Source: Jaapia argillacea MUCL 33604 (taxonomy: Eukaryota; Basidiomycota; Agaricomycetes; Jaapiales; Jaapiaceae). Taken from it: DNA of 64,000 nt. This document shows positions 47,207 through 58,853 of the stretch, one piece after another; within the stretch, counting starts at the first letter, position 1, and every line of letters starts with the position of its first letter. The notes under the pieces were generated by a model. That model saw nothing but the letters and a program-made list of their open reading frames with translations. It made no database searches and had not been told where the DNA came from. The DNA lies in NCBI GenBank assembly GCA_000697665.1, contig KL197712.1, positions 1,748,383 to 1,812,382 on the forward strand, read 5' to 3'. A program made the position numbers and the translations under genes.

Positions 47207-48812
47207 ATGAGAGACATCGGTGGGTCCTCTTGTAAAGTGTTTGACTTTCCATTGGATTCACATCAAAACAGACACAGCGATTCAAGAATCCCTACGCTCC
47301 AACCCAACATACATCGTTGGGTTCTCCTCAACAGATGAACTATCAAAGTCTCAACAAGTGGTCCTCGACCTCGAAGTGCAGATCAGGGACTCACCCTCCG
47401 CTTTGGAGGAGCTGAGAGACGCTGCTCGATCACGATGTATGAAGATCAACCCACTATCGGCTCCGGTCCGACGTCTCCATCCAGAGATCCTCTCCGAAAT
47501 TTTCAAGTACGCGGTTCATTTTCTGCCCCGGCATGCTCTACACTCCGTTCGTCTGTCGCATGTTTGCTGTTATTGGAGACATTTGGCGCTGTCCACGTCA
47601 TATTTATGGTCTTTCGTCTCTCTGCGATTGGAGGTGTGGAAGCAGAAAGGATTATCGGAACATCGGTCGATGTTGGATCATTTCCTTGGACATTCGGGTT
47701 CTGCTCCTCTATCGCTCCTCATCGACCTCCCCGGAGCTATGGATGCAGCCTCCCTGTTGCGTACCTTGGTGGGTCATGCTCCTCGATGGAAGGCGTTGTC
47801 CCTTTATCTGCGAGGAGACTGGAGTTATGTATTACCCCTATTCAGGATTCCAGATATCAGCTTGCCTGTACTCGAGAAGGTCGAGTTTATATGCAACCAT
47901 AACTATTATAGCTTCAACCGAAATGGGGGCCCGATGGGAGAGATCACATGTTTCCGCGAAGCACCAAACCTCACCAGTATCACCCTCGGATCTTGGTGGA
48001 AGCTAGATACAGTTGCGCTCCCTTGGAGTCAGCTTACGAACCTTGCACTTGGGACCTCTGAGGCACCATTCCACGCCTCTATGTCCGGCTTCCTCGACGT
48101 CCTGCGACAATGTACAGAGTTGGTGAACCTCGAGTTGGTGGCTTGGCAGGACGAAGAACTTGAGGAAGGAATGGTGGACCAAGTCCAGGATCTCATCGTT
48201 TTAAACCAACTCCAATCATTATCTGTTTCCCATGCTCCGATGGATGCATTCATCTTTCGCCATCTGGTCGTCCCGAATGTGAACCACTTCACATTCACCC
48301 CACATGGAGACCACCGCAGCCCAACTTACTCGTTCACATCTTATCTTGACGCCTTCGACTATTTCCTCACACGATCCCGTTGCACGATCACCATCGCTAC
48401 ACTCAACTCCAGATACGTGACATATAGTGATATCACCCGACTCTTCGAACGGCTGTCGGATCTTCAAGACGTACGCATCCATCTCTCTCACCGTTATGAC
48501 GAATCCCAAAAAAGCTTCATCGAAATGTTTGGTGCTTTCGAGGAAGACTGGCTTATGCCTTTCGACCATGGTTCGACGAGTTGTTTGTTCCCTTCGTTGA
48601 AGAGAATCACGATTCATGGACTCCGAGCATCTCCCCACGTGGTTGACGCATTGGTGTCTGTCATTCGGTATCGATGTGGTTTCGTGGAAGGGAATGTCGA
48701 GAGCCCTCGTGTACGACTTGCCAGTGCTTCCTTCGACGAAACGATCGTGTCAGCTTTAGCGCCTCGTCTCCAGGACTGTATAGCGTCAGGCCTTCGCCTT
48801 TGTTCCCTTTGA
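47207..48812 (+). CDS. F-box-like domain protein (unit B)
   Basis: Exons 47207-47219 and 47278-48812 (1548 nt, 515 residues). The 13-nt first exon (ATGAGAGACATCG) ends in phase 1, like that of the F-box genes at 2761 and 62350, with a 58-nt intron. The start is therefore preferred to the unspliced ATG at 47220. The coiled-coil KSQQVVLDLEVQIRDSPSAL is followed by the F-box motif APVRRLHPEILSEIFKYAV, then the family segment RLSHVCCYWRHLALSTSYLW and LRR-like repeats (LTSITLGSWWKLDTVALPW, LTNLALGTSE). The C-terminus ends DCIASGLRLCSL. Close paralogue of the gene 3.8 kb downstream. Presumed SCF adaptor. Confidence 0.83.
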
Positions 48813-49262
48813 TCGCGACTGGCCATTTCTCAAAGTTGAGTACCTCTCCCCGAGCCGTCAAGCCAGCGGTTCGTCAAAACGGAGTGTCGAGCCAGAAGAC
48901 AGGGTTTTCCCGCCCAGCATGTGGGTGGGTAATGGAGGGCGAGATGATGACGCTTCGAGAGTCGAACGCAGTAAGATTCGTTTGAAAGCCACTGGCAGGG
49001 TTTTCGGTTCGGGAGAATCTGCGATGTATACTGGGCGGGAGTTATGTAGTTATTCATGCAGGTTGTTCGCTAAGAAATACAATTTGAGGGCCCAACTCAC
49101 ACTGTGGTTTATGAGCTCTGGATAAGTGATCATCGGTTTGCTTCCCTACTTCATCGTTTGTCGAGTACTGTGGGGTCACGGTATACAAGTTGTTCATCGG
49201 GATAGCATTTCGATCCCATCCCTCCCTCCCTCCATCTCTCATCCTCACAAAACCCACTAACA
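48813..49262. other. 3' flank of the unit B F-box gene, no gene seen
   Basis: Repeated at 52634-53040 after the second F-box gene. It contains shared blocks such as TTTGAAAGCCACTGGCAGGG and GTTTATGAGCTCTGGAT. Short frames on either strand have no recognisable content. Confidence 0.4.
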
Positions 49263-49269
49263 CCTCCAC

Positions 49270-49530
49270 CCGAACCCAACAGATAGGACCGATATGCGAC
49301 ACCCAAAACACCCTCGATACTTTCAAAGGACACTATATAGCAGCTGTGTATACGGGACATAATAGGGCTTTTGGTTGATGAGTCTCTCCTTATTACTTTC
49401 CCCTTCACGTCTCTCGCATCTCACACATCCTGACGTTCACAACACAGAAGCCGATATGGAGGGAAGGAGTGGGTTAGGTCGGAATGGTTACCCAATAGGT
49501 ACCCTACATCTGAGAGGCTTTGAGTGGGTT
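49270..49530 (+). pseudogene. 3' exon relics of the FAD oxidoreductase (unit C)
   Basis: After an acceptor CCCAACAG comes IGPICDTQNTLDTF, then GHYIAAVYTGHNRAFG, corresponding to exon 6 of the intact gene, with three residues lost before RAFG. The next exon is reduced to DMEGRSG..RLP-like remnants ending in a GAGAGGCTTTGAG stop region. No upstream exons are present. Confidence 0.75.
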
Positions 49531-49829
49531 TGGATGCCTAGCTTGACTCCAGCAATCACAAACGGAAGATTAAGGACTACAGGGGGTCATAAATAATAAC
49601 ATCAATGTCAACCTTTGTCATGGCGTGCAACGGGCACGATTGGAATATGTTATCCTATCAAAGATGAGTCCGCCCATAACACCCACAACAAAGACGCTGA
49701 TGGTCAACAAAGTCCAGCTCCAACGGCGAGGTTGAGCAACTCTCCCACTATCTTGGAAGGCGAGGTCTCCGGTCATCATGAGAGGAGAGAGCAAGAGATT
49801 TACATCTACAACAACTCCGGTCAGCCCAC

Positions 49830-50830
49830 GAGCGATTTTGCTTCGGAACTGATCGAACCCACCTCTATGTCCAGTTCAACGGGAAGGTCGCGATAGAAAG
49901 GAGAGAGGGAGAGATTTGTAATACTCGATATTCTTCGGGAAGCCCGAGATTGATCTTTCTTCGGAACTGCCTCTACATCTGTGCCCAGCTCAACAATTTC
50001 GGCGCATGGCTGTAGAGGGACATCCGAAGACACGTGGCCACGAGCAGGCGTGGAGGGAGAAGAGATAGTACCCTTGCTGGGTCGTGCGTCGTCGGGTTCA
50101 TTATCTTTGACGTCAACAGGGGAGGGCGAAGATATGTCATCCATCGTGGATCGTGCGACATCGGGCCCAACATCTTTGTTTTCAGCTGGTTCTGAGGGCG
50201 AAGCGATATCATCCATCGCGGGTCGCAGATCGTCGGGCTCAATATCTTTGTTTGTAGCGGATGCTAAGGGCGATGAGATATCATCCATCTTGGATCGTGC
50301 TCGTTGGGCCCGCCATCTTGTTTTTCAATGGGACCGGTATGACTTGGTTTATCGTAGTCGCCGGCGAGCCTGAGGGGATTATCGAGTGAGAATACGACGG
50401 GAAATGCCTCGTGCCGGTCTGATCGTCCGTTCATCCCATCGCTGAAGTCTCCATTAGCACTGAGTCGAGGGATGTGCGGCAGTGCTGTTTCGGCGACTCA
50501 AGAAGGTGGATGCCCAGCGAGCGTAACTGTGAGGTGTTGGTGATGGGGTGGTATGCATGCTGTAATATTCCGAGGCGCTCTGCCACCAGAGCCTTTCTGA
50601 AGGACAGATTAATATAATGCCTTTGTGGATTGGGCAGATTGAGACGAAGGTAGACCGGCTTTCTCACTACTCCTCCTATGGGGGGTAGAACGTCCACTGC
50701 CAGTGTATCCCACAGCATTGTGAACCTGGCTCAGGCGTTAGGAGATGCTGAAAGATTTGCAGTGGCTACGGTAGCCGCCTTCGAGAATACGTTCATCGAA
50801 AACATAGACGTGTGCGGACATACAATTTTT
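49830..50830 (-). pseudogene. Decayed copy of the coiled-coil/repeat-tail gene (unit C)
   Basis: A minus-strand frame (50288-49821) keeps the repeat tail: EPDDLRPAMDDIASPSEPAE, DVARSTMDDISSPSPVDVK, then SKGTISSPSTPARGHVSSDV and a unique end DVEAVPKKDQSRASRRISSI. It continues past the stop of the intact gene, showing what the older tail may have looked like. The segment 50718-50431 matches the part just after the helical exon, in a shifted frame. The helical exon itself is reduced to a scrap near 50780-50830. Confidence 0.65.
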
Positions 50831-51024
50831 CAATGAAAAATGTTCGGGTCACGCTCTTGGGCACTCGCGTTGAACTCGTTTTGAACTCTCATTAGGATAA
50901 TTGCCGCATCTACAGTGCGCATTCCCACAACGCGACGGAACTCATCACTCGTCGAGACACACCAACCGCAATAGGCACTTTTCTGGCACCGACATAGCCG
51001 CATTGTCCAAGTCCAACCTGAACC

Positions 51025-52633
51025 ATGACACACATCGGTGGGCCCTCTTGCAAAGTGTTTGACTTTCCATTGGATTTACGTCAAAACAGAAACAGCAATT
51101 CAAGTATCCCTACGCTCCAATTTGCCATTCATCGTTGGGTTCTCCTCAACCGATGAACTATCAAAGTCTCAACAAGTGCTCCATGACCTCGAAGTACAGA
51201 TCGGGGACTCACCCTCCGGTTTGGAGGAGCTGAGAGACGCTGCTCGATCACGATGTATGAAGATCAAGTCATTATCAGCTCCAATCCGACGACTCCATCC
51301 AGAGATTATCTCCGAAATTTTCAAGTACGCGGTTCATTTTCTGCCCCGGCATGCTCTGCACTCCGTTCGTCTGTCGCACGTTTGCTGTTATTGGAGACAT
51401 TTGGCGCTGTCCACGTCATATTTATGGTCCTTCATCTCTCTGCGATGGGAGGTGTGGAAGCAGAGAGGATTATCACAACATCAGTCGATGTTGGATCATT
51501 TCCTCGGGCATTCGGGTTCTGTTCCTCTGTCGCTCTTCATCGACCTCCACGGAGTCACGGATAATTCCCCGCTGTTGCGTACCTTGGCGGGTCATGCTCC
51601 TCGATGGAAGGCGTTGTCCCTTTATGTGCGGGGGGACTGGAGTTACATTTTGCCCCTATTCAGGATTACAGATCCCAGCTTACCTTTACTCGAGAAGGTC
51701 GAGCTTAAATGCAACCATAACTTCATTCATAACTTCAATCCCAAAAGTGGCCCGTTGGGAGAGATCACATGCTTCCGCGCAGCCCCAAAACTCACCAGTA
51801 TCACCCTCGGATTTGGGTGGAAGCTAGATACAGTTGCGCTCCCTTGGAGTCAGCTTACGAACCTTGCAGTTGGGACCTCTGGGGCACCAATCCACGCCTC
51901 CATGTTCCGTATCGTAGACGTCCTGCGACAATGTCCAGAGTTAGTGAACCTCGAGTTGGTGGCACGGCAAGACGAGGAACGTGATGAAGGAATGGCGGAC
52001 CAAGTCCAGGATCGCATCGTTTTGAACCAACTCCAATCACTAACTGTTTCCAATGCTCCCATGGAAGCATTCATCTTTCGCCATCTGGTCGTCCCGAATT
52101 TGCACCACTTCACATTCACCCCGTATCGAGACCACCGCAGCCCACCGTACTCGTTTACATCTTACCTTGATGCCTTCGAATCTTTCCTCACACGATCCCG
52201 TTGCACGATCACCACCGCTACACTCAGCTCCAGATACGTGACGTATGGTGATATCACCCGACTCTTCGAACGGCTGTCGGATCTTCAAGACGTACGCATC
52301 CATCTCTCTCACAGTTATGACGAATCCCAAAAAAGCTTCATCGAATCTCTTGGTGGTTTCGAGGAAGAGTGGCTTATACCTTTCGACCATTGTTCGACGA
52401 GTTGTTTGTTCCCGTCGTTGAAGAGAATCACGATTCATGGACTCCAAGCATCTCCCGGCTTGGTTGACGCATTGGTGTCTGTCATTCGGTATCGATGCGG
52501 CTTCGTGGAAGGGGGTGTCGAGAGCCCTCGTGTGCGACTTGCCTTTGCTTTCTTCGACGAAACGATCGTGTCAGCTTTAGCGCCTCATCTCCAGGACTGT
52601 ATAGCGTCAGGCCTTCACCTCTATTCCCTTTGA
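51025..52633 (+). CDS. F-box-like domain protein (unit C)
   Basis: Exons 51025-51037 (ATGACACACATCG) and 51096-52633 (1551 nt, 516 residues). Nearly identical in layout to the unit B gene: coiled coil KSQQVLHDLEVQIGDSPSGL, F-box motif APIRRLHPEIISEIFKYAV, HVCCYWRHLALSTSYLW, and LRR-like repeats. Most differences are single substitutions clustered in the central leucine-rich part (for example KCNHNFIHNFNPKSG against the unit B version), where a substrate would bind. It ends DCIASGLHLYSL. The frame is intact, so both copies may be functional. Confidence 0.83.
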
Positions 52634-53390
52634 TCGCGACTGGCCACTTCTCAAAGTTGAGTACCTCTCCCCTCAACCAAGTGGTGGGTGGAAACGGAGG
52701 GTCGAGCCGGAAGATGGGTTTTTTTCACCCACCCTACGGGTGAGTAATGGTAGGCCGGATGTTGACGCTTCGAGATGTCGAGAGAAGTAAGATTCATTTG
52801 AAAGCCACTGGCAGGGCTTTCAGTTCGGGAGGATCTGTCATGTCTACTGGACAGAAGCGATTCACGACCACGAGTTATGCAGTTGTTAATGCACATCGTT
52901 CTGTAAGAAAGACAACTTGAGGGCCCCATTCTCACCGTGGTTTATGAGCTCTGGATCAGTGATCATCGATCATCGGTTTGCTGCTTCCCTAGGTTTATAA
53001 TTTGTCGAGTGTTGTGGGGTCGCGGTATTGTTGGACGGGATAGCGTTTCGTTGCCAAGGTGATCACCGACGCCCATCTGACTTCATTTCACGCAGCTTCG
53101 ACACAAAAGATTCGGGTCGTGTTTGAAAGTTTGAACTCTGCCCCTGATTGATTACACAAAGACAATAGATTGCCGTGCAAAGTGTCGAAGCTTGGGTGGC
53201 TAACAACATTTGCAAGAAAGCGGTACTATTATATATAAGTTATTGTCAGGAGGGGGAAAGAACGGTACCCAATGCGGGTGTTGCTTTACATCGGCTCCCA
53301 ACAATCGGGCCGCCATTGACGAGGAGATATGTTGAGGTCAAGAAATGACCAGGTGAGCATCCCGACCAACCCAGTGCGTCCAGCGAAGAA
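52634..53390. other. No gene seen
   Basis: The first 400 bp repeat the 3' flank of the unit B F-box gene. The remainder (53040-53390) is unique, contains a short AT-rich patch (ATTATATATAAGTTATTG near 53228) that could be the promoter of the next gene, and no domain-bearing frame. Confidence 0.4.
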
Positions 53391-53990
53391 ATGCGTTTGC
53401 TGACTCGATCGATTGAAACCTTCCTCTCCCATCAAACGGTGAAGTCTTCGAACAAGAAGCGACTTTATATCGCATTCTATACCGCGGCCCAATCCACCCT
53501 GGAGAACTACCACTCAGCACTTTTATTGACGCCTAAACGGCCCAAACCGACGAAATTCCAGGCGTGGAGGTATCATGCCCAGGAGAATGACGGGGATTCG
53601 GGCAGTGCGGGGAGGTGGAAGTACGACGCTTGCAGGGTTCGTAATGATGGACGGAGCTTGGTGGACTTGGAGACGGACGGATTGCGACTGGTAGCATTGC
53701 TACACGTCTGCAAGGTCAACTTTCGATCAACTGAAATAGGTTTTTCCCTCTTGTTGAAAGAGGTTGACGTGAAGGAAGGGTGGGAGCCTGGGGGGGATAG
53801 AGATTGGGTTCGGGATGCGATTGAATTGTTGGTTGAGAGGGATGTTATTGGGGCAGTGGAGATTGGTATTGCGACGGTTTGGGGGAATGGGCATAGGTTT
53901 GCGCAGAGTGTCGAGGGGTGTAGGCAGGGAAGAGTTCCGACTTGTGATCTGCGGGGGGAAAAGATGAAGTCCGAGGTTGTCAGCCTTTGA
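53391..53990 (+). CDS. Small fungal protein resembling DUF6914
   Basis: Single frame of 199 codons. The segment SNKKRLYIAFYTAAQST followed by YHSALLLTPKRPKP, FQAWRYHAQEN and WKYDACRV follows the pattern of basidiomycete proteins placed in DUF6914 (an L-Y-hydrophobic strand, an H-W/S-ALL strand, then RYH). The C-terminal half DWVRDAIELLVERDVIGAVE is helical. The first about 20 residues are not typical, and an upstream exon may replace them. The function of the family is not known. The assignment is from memory of the pattern and should be tested. Confidence 0.55.
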   Translation: MRLLTRSIETFLSHQTVKSSNKKRLYIAFYTAAQSTLENYHSALLLTPKRPKPTKFQAWRYHAQENDGDSGSAGRWKYDACRVRNDGRSLVDLETDGLRLVALLHVCKVNFRSTEIGFSLLLKEVDVKEGWEPGGDRDWVRDAIELLVERDVIGAVEIGIATVWGNGHRFAQSVEGCRQGRVPTCDLRGEKMKSEVVSL

Positions 53991-55176
53991 TGCGTCGCCA
54001 CATGAGGGTTGCGATGGGTGGACATCGGGCGGGTATCTTAACTCTCAGTTTAATGGTTCGATAACGAACAACCTATATATTTTCCCTGTATAATAGCCCT
54101 GGACTTAATAATTGCGACGTGTCTGACATGATTCGGCGGAGAGTCAGATCGTGAATCGATCGACAGCGATTGCGAAATGCATACGGTGCTCACTGTGCTC
54201 GCAGTGATTACGATGGATGAGGAAGACGAACTCGAGGTCAAATATTTTCGATTTGAGGACAATTGCTTTTGTCAATACGTTAGCCGTTTGAAGCTGGGAA
54301 ATTTTCGTGCCAAAATTTACCTTTCAGTTCAACCTCGGCGCGATTGTAAGCCAGGTTCCAGCACACCGGTGTGGCTGTTTCATGTCGGAGATATATCGTT
54401 TGAGTCTGTTGATTTGCGATAAAGCAGACCCTCCGAAGCGCCGACTTGTTATTGCCAGGAGTTAAGACACAGGTAGACGAACGGCGCAGCTCGTTCCGGA
54501 AATCAGATACACCGCTACTGAGATGCACAAAGCTCAGAAAATGTTGAAGCAGGTTTGACAAGACCAGGGGGCAAGCAGACAAGGTGGAGTCAAGCAGAGG
54601 GCAAAGCGTCGCCGTGCCGGTGGCAAAAATAGGTGTCATTTCTCACGACTCTTCTCTCACTCTCTCATGTTCAACTTCTCGTTATCTTGGTGAACACTCT
54701 CTATGAGTATCCAATGATCCATGACACTCGGACTTGCTCATGTAAATATCCTCTTTTTCCAATGATCTGCCTTCATCTGCTACGGTCTCCAACTTCCTCG
54801 TCTCAATCATCAATGGCTGTGGTGGCAACCTGTCTCTCAGCGAGCCTTAGGACTGCTCATCTCACCTCTCGTACTGTGAAATCACTCACATATCACGCGT
54901 ACATTACGGCACTCAACTTTTCATAACGCCACTCCTGATGGCAATGCTGGTAAATTCGTTTTGGCGGACCGAAATACCACTATGTCGTCCTTGCTTATCT
55001 CTCTCAAAATAACATGGGTGAGACTTCTCAAGACCTCTGTTCACAATCATGGAGACGATAAGTGGTATCCGGTCGTATCGTAAGCGCATGGAGATATGGA
55101 TGGAGTTTTTGAGTGAGGAGAGAAGTGTTCTGAGTCTCTGTCTTCTTTCACCCTCCTCCTATTCACCGAGAGAGCC
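53991..55176. other. No confident gene
   Basis: Frames of up to 119 codons occur on both strands (minus 54639-54280, plus 54633-54926), without domains. The region just before 55177 is probably the promoter and leader of the DUR3 gene (pyrimidine stretch CTTTCACCCTCCTCC at 55147-55161). Confidence 0.4.
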
Positions 55177-58100
55177 ATGTCTGGGAACCAGCCTATTCTT
55201 CCCCAAGGTGCAGGGTATGGCGTCGGTGAGTATTACTTCTGGAGGTCTTACATCTATGTTGCTGAGGAAGCTGTCATGTTTTAGTCGTCGGTATGATGAT
55301 CCCTTCGATATCTCGCTGATATGTGAGATTTGAACGCCATGATGACCGTTCTAGGAATCGGTTTGTTCTTCAGCGCGTTCATGGTCGGACTTACCGCCAT
55401 CCAAACACGTTACACTGGTTTCTCTCCCAAAAACTCCGAAGAGTTCAGTAGTGCGTCCAGGAGCGTGAAGCCAGGGTTGATTGCTTCTGGTATTGTATCC
55501 GCTTGGACGTGGGCGGCTACCTTGGTGCGTGGTCTTGTTATATTCTGCGCCCACAGCGGTTTAACTTCGAGTTACGATGTAGCTTCAATCGAGTGCGGTT
55601 GCGTATCGCTATGGTATATCCGGACCTTGGTGGTATGGTGCCGGTGCTACAGTTCAAGTTCTCCTGTTTGCTCAAGTAAGTTCATCTGCCGCTATGCCGG
55701 ACCACAACTTTAGTTTGTTTCCTTTCGAACTCTGGCAGCTTGCCGCGAAGTTAAAGCTGAATGCCCCTCACGCACATACATGGTTGGAAATCGTAGCTGT
55801 CCGATGGGGAACTGCAGCTCATCTAATTTTCATGTTCTTTGGGTACGTCATGTTTCTCGTTGATCCATTGAAACTATCTATACAAGTGCTTCGCTTCAGA
55901 CTTGCCACGAACATTATCGTCTCCTCTATGCTCATTCTCGGCGGATCTGCAACTGTCACCGATTTGAGCGGAATGAACACAATTGCTGTGAGCGGGTCGA
56001 TTTCGATTCAGTAATCATTCCTCATTTCTGTCGTAGGCGTGTTTCCTGATCCCACTGGGTGTCGCTATCTACGTCGTAGTCGGTGGCATGCGATCAACCT
56101 TGCTCTGTGACTAGTAAGTTCCTCTCCACGATTTTCGGTCCTTCAGTCAACTCATCATCCAATCATATCAGCACCCACACAACAGTCCTCTTCGCTATCA
56201 TCCTCACATTTGTCTTCACGGTCTACGCCTCCTCCCCAAAAATCGGTTCCATCGCAAAAATGCACGAACTCCTCTCCGCAGCTTCCGCCGCCAACCCGGT
56301 TCCTGGAAATGCCAAGGGCTCGTATTTAACAATGCGTTCGAAAGATGGGTTGATATTCGGTGTGATCAACCTCATTGGGAATTTCGCCACCGTATTTCAG
56401 GATCAGGCTTATTGGCAAAGAGCTATCGCGAGTAAGCCGGGCACTTGTGTCAAGGCGTACCTCTTGGGAGGTTTGGCTTGGTACGTCGATGTCGGTTCAT
56501 TGGTCGAGAAGGTTGATATATCTGGAATTGGGTACTAGGTTCGCTATCCCCTTTGCTTTCGCAACTACGCTCGGTTTGGCGGCTGTAGCGCTCCAAGGAG
56601 ACCCAACCATGGCTACCCTGAGTCCGGCACAAGTCTCGGCTGGGTTACCAGCTGCAGCTGCAGCCGCTGCTCTCCTTAATCAAAGTGGTGCCGCTGTACT
56701 TTTGGTCTTGCTCTTCTTGGCTGTCACTTCGGCGACTTCGGCTGAATTGATCGCCGTTTCTTCTATCTTGACTTATGATGTTTATAAGGTATGTTTCTCG
56801 CCCCTGCGATTGTGTATTGGATGAGGGAGATTGGTATGCACTCCGTCGCAGAGGTATATCAATCCAAAGGCCAATGAGGCACAGATCTTAAGGATGAGCC
56901 ATTGGATGGTGGGTTTCGTTCGATAATGGCGCTGGATGACCTCCTCAACTGAGTGTATTCTCCAGGTTGCCTTCTTCGCTGTTGTGATGGGTCTCGCCGG
57001 AACCATCTTCTACTACATTGGTGTATCCATGGGGTGGTTATATGTGAGACCGTTCTGACTCGATTTCATGGTCCATTTGCTGAGTCCGAGAAATAGACCT
57101 TCATGGGTGTTGTCTTGGGTGGTGCAGTTGTGCCGATTGTGGGTTGACCCTTCTTCATTCTTTGATTTGACTAACCTCAGAACTCCCAGGCGTTATGCAT
57201 CACATGGAAGAAAGCCAACAAGTGGGGTGGTATCATCGGTTCGGTAGCTGGGTTTGTGGCTGGTGTCATCGCTTGGCTCGTGACCACCTCGACTTTAAAC
57301 GGAAAAGTTATCAACGTAACCGTGAGTGGTATTTGCGTTGTCATTGAGGGGCCTCATTTTAATTGTCATCCTGGATGTTCAGACCACTGGCGGTAAGTTA
57401 AGTCGAAGGTTCTGCGATTCTCATTTGGTTGAGCGCCTCTGTAGGCAACTATGAGATGCTTGCCGGGAATCTCGCATCCATCGGAGTTGGAGCGATCGTG
57501 TCATACTTTTCATCTCTCATCGTGAGCCGTACTTTCTTCGCATTTCGAATTTCTTACCGATTCATCGCGTGATATACAGTGGCCCGACGATTACGATTTC
57601 GAACCCACCCGCGCGATTAACTCTCATCTGCGTCGAAGCAGTCGTGAAGGCACCGCAAGTCCACCAGAGAGGGAGGTTGACGAGGAGAAGAAAGTTCGGA
57701 CTTCTGCGTCTATGGATGTTCGTTCCGTGTCTTCTGCGGCCCTGGCGGAAGAAGACCTAGAGCTGGATCCAGTTGCCTTGACGAAAGCCTTCAAGCTCGC
57801 AGCTTGGTCGTCCGTCTTTTTGGTGAGCCTGTCCCTCGGATATAAACACCTTTGTGTTTGATGGAACGAAATTTCGCTTCGTAGACCCTCGTCTTGATGA
57901 TCCTCGTTCCCATCCCTCTATTCTTTGCCCAAACAATCTTTGGTGTCGGTGGTTTAAGTGCTTGGGTCATTATCGGCATCATATGGACCTTCATTTCGGC
58001 GTTCTCGGTTGTGCTCTACCCATTATGGGAGAGCAGGCTGGCAATCAGGCAGATTTGTCGGGGAATGATCATGGTGAGTCACCGGTCTATCAATTTTGAT

Positions 58101-58184
58101 TCTCACTGACCAACGACCGTCTTCCAGGATATGTTCAATCCGGGAAGTGGGAAATTTGTGCCTCCCTCGCGTACCGCGGAATGA
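55177..58184 (+). CDS. DUR3: Urea/polyamine:proton symporter, DUR3 type (sodium:solute symporter family)
   Basis: Highly split gene. Exon 1 (55177-55225) gives MSGNQPILPQGAGYGV. A 6-nt exon at 55285-55290 and exon 3 from 55355 together give GYGVVVGIGLFFSAFM, the conserved first helix. Then come RYTGFSPKNSEEFSSASRSV, GIVSAWTWAATLLQSSAVAY, GLATNIIVSSMLILGGSATV, MRSKDGLIFGVINLIGNFAT with VFQDQAYWQRAIASKP, and ATSAELIAVSSILTYDVYK. A 10-nt exon (57383-57392) links VINVT to TGGNYEMLAGNLASIGVG. The gene ends MFNPGSGKFVPPSRTAE. All the core symporter helices are present. Family role: high-affinity plasma-membrane urea uptake, usually under nitrogen catabolite control; no clear regulatory box was verified here. 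The hydrophilic loop before the last helices (HLRRSSREG...) is variable in the family. Confidence 0.92.
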
Positions 58185-58559
58185 ACAGAGCGTCTAGGCT
58201 GACGAGTTCCAATGGGTGGTCTGGAAAGCTTTCCCCATCCATTGAATAGACATGCATGTATCATATTGACGACCTTGAACGGATGTCAAGCTTCCTGTGC
58301 GCTGTGCCAAATTGGTCCAATGAAGGAACTACTCACGGTTGGACAGCTTCATACAAGATAGACCAAGAGAAACCACTGTAGTTATCTGCAGTCGATACAA
58401 AGGTTACAGACGGCGTGCACGCACAAAAGGGCCTTCGAGTCACAGACACACTAGAAATTCGATCGCATGCAGGAAACACAGAATCCTACGGATAACAACG
58501 AGAATCTCTACGTCTATTAACGCGTCTCCGATCTTCCACAGACATCAGGGTAAAGTCCC

Positions 58560-58850
58560 GCCCCACGCAATTGTCCAACCAACCACCTCAAGGCTGGAAG
58601 GCGTATGTGAGTACGTTCCCACCACGATCCTATCGCCAGCGATGTCGAAGGGCTACAAATGTGCGTGAGGTGGAAGAGAATCGTGGCGATGACCGTGCTT
58701 GAATAGCCCAGAGACGATCTCAGGGCAACCGTCGGACGGGAGAAAATGAGGAATTCATGTCGACACGACGAGACTGGATGCGCTGGTCAAGAAGCACGCG
58801 AATCTCTGCCCAAAGTGCTGAGATTTCAGCTTTAAGATCGAGGTGATCTT
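58560..58850 (-). pseudogene. 5' relic of an F-box gene
   Basis: The minus strand matches the N-terminal region of the F-box gene at 62.0-62.2 kb. It shares TGTGCGTGAGGTGG and the AATCGTGGCGAT block (58662-58695) with the segment after the F-box, and CAAAGTGCTGAGAT with the coiled-coil segment (58811-58824). About 100 bp containing the F-box itself are missing. It lies just 3' of the next F-box pseudogene, so the cluster once had at least three members. Confidence 0.55.
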
Positions 58851-58853
58851 CTG

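Larger units (their letters stand above)
45464..53020. repeat. 3.8 kb tandem duplication (units B and C)
   Basis: The stretch from about 45464 to 49200 recurs at about 49280 to 53020, offset 3818-3826 bp. Each unit holds, in order, the 3' exons of the oxidoreductase, a decayed copy of the coiled-coil/repeat-tail gene, an F-box gene on the plus strand and a conserved 3' flank (GATCGCGACTGGCCA after the stop codon). A third, older unit (38.2-41.0 kb) lacks the F-box gene. The F-box genes are nearly collinear, while the coiled-coil copies have decayed. Confidence 0.85.

Noticed and set aside
52040-52447. Minus-strand frame of 135 codons, also present at 48219-48638
   Set aside because: Antisense shadow of the F-box genes; its conservation between the two copies follows from the recent duplication.
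53573-54025. Minus-strand 150-codon frame overlapping the DUF6914-like gene
   Set aside because: Ser/Pro/Thr-rich antisense shadow; the plus-strand frame has the domain-like pattern.
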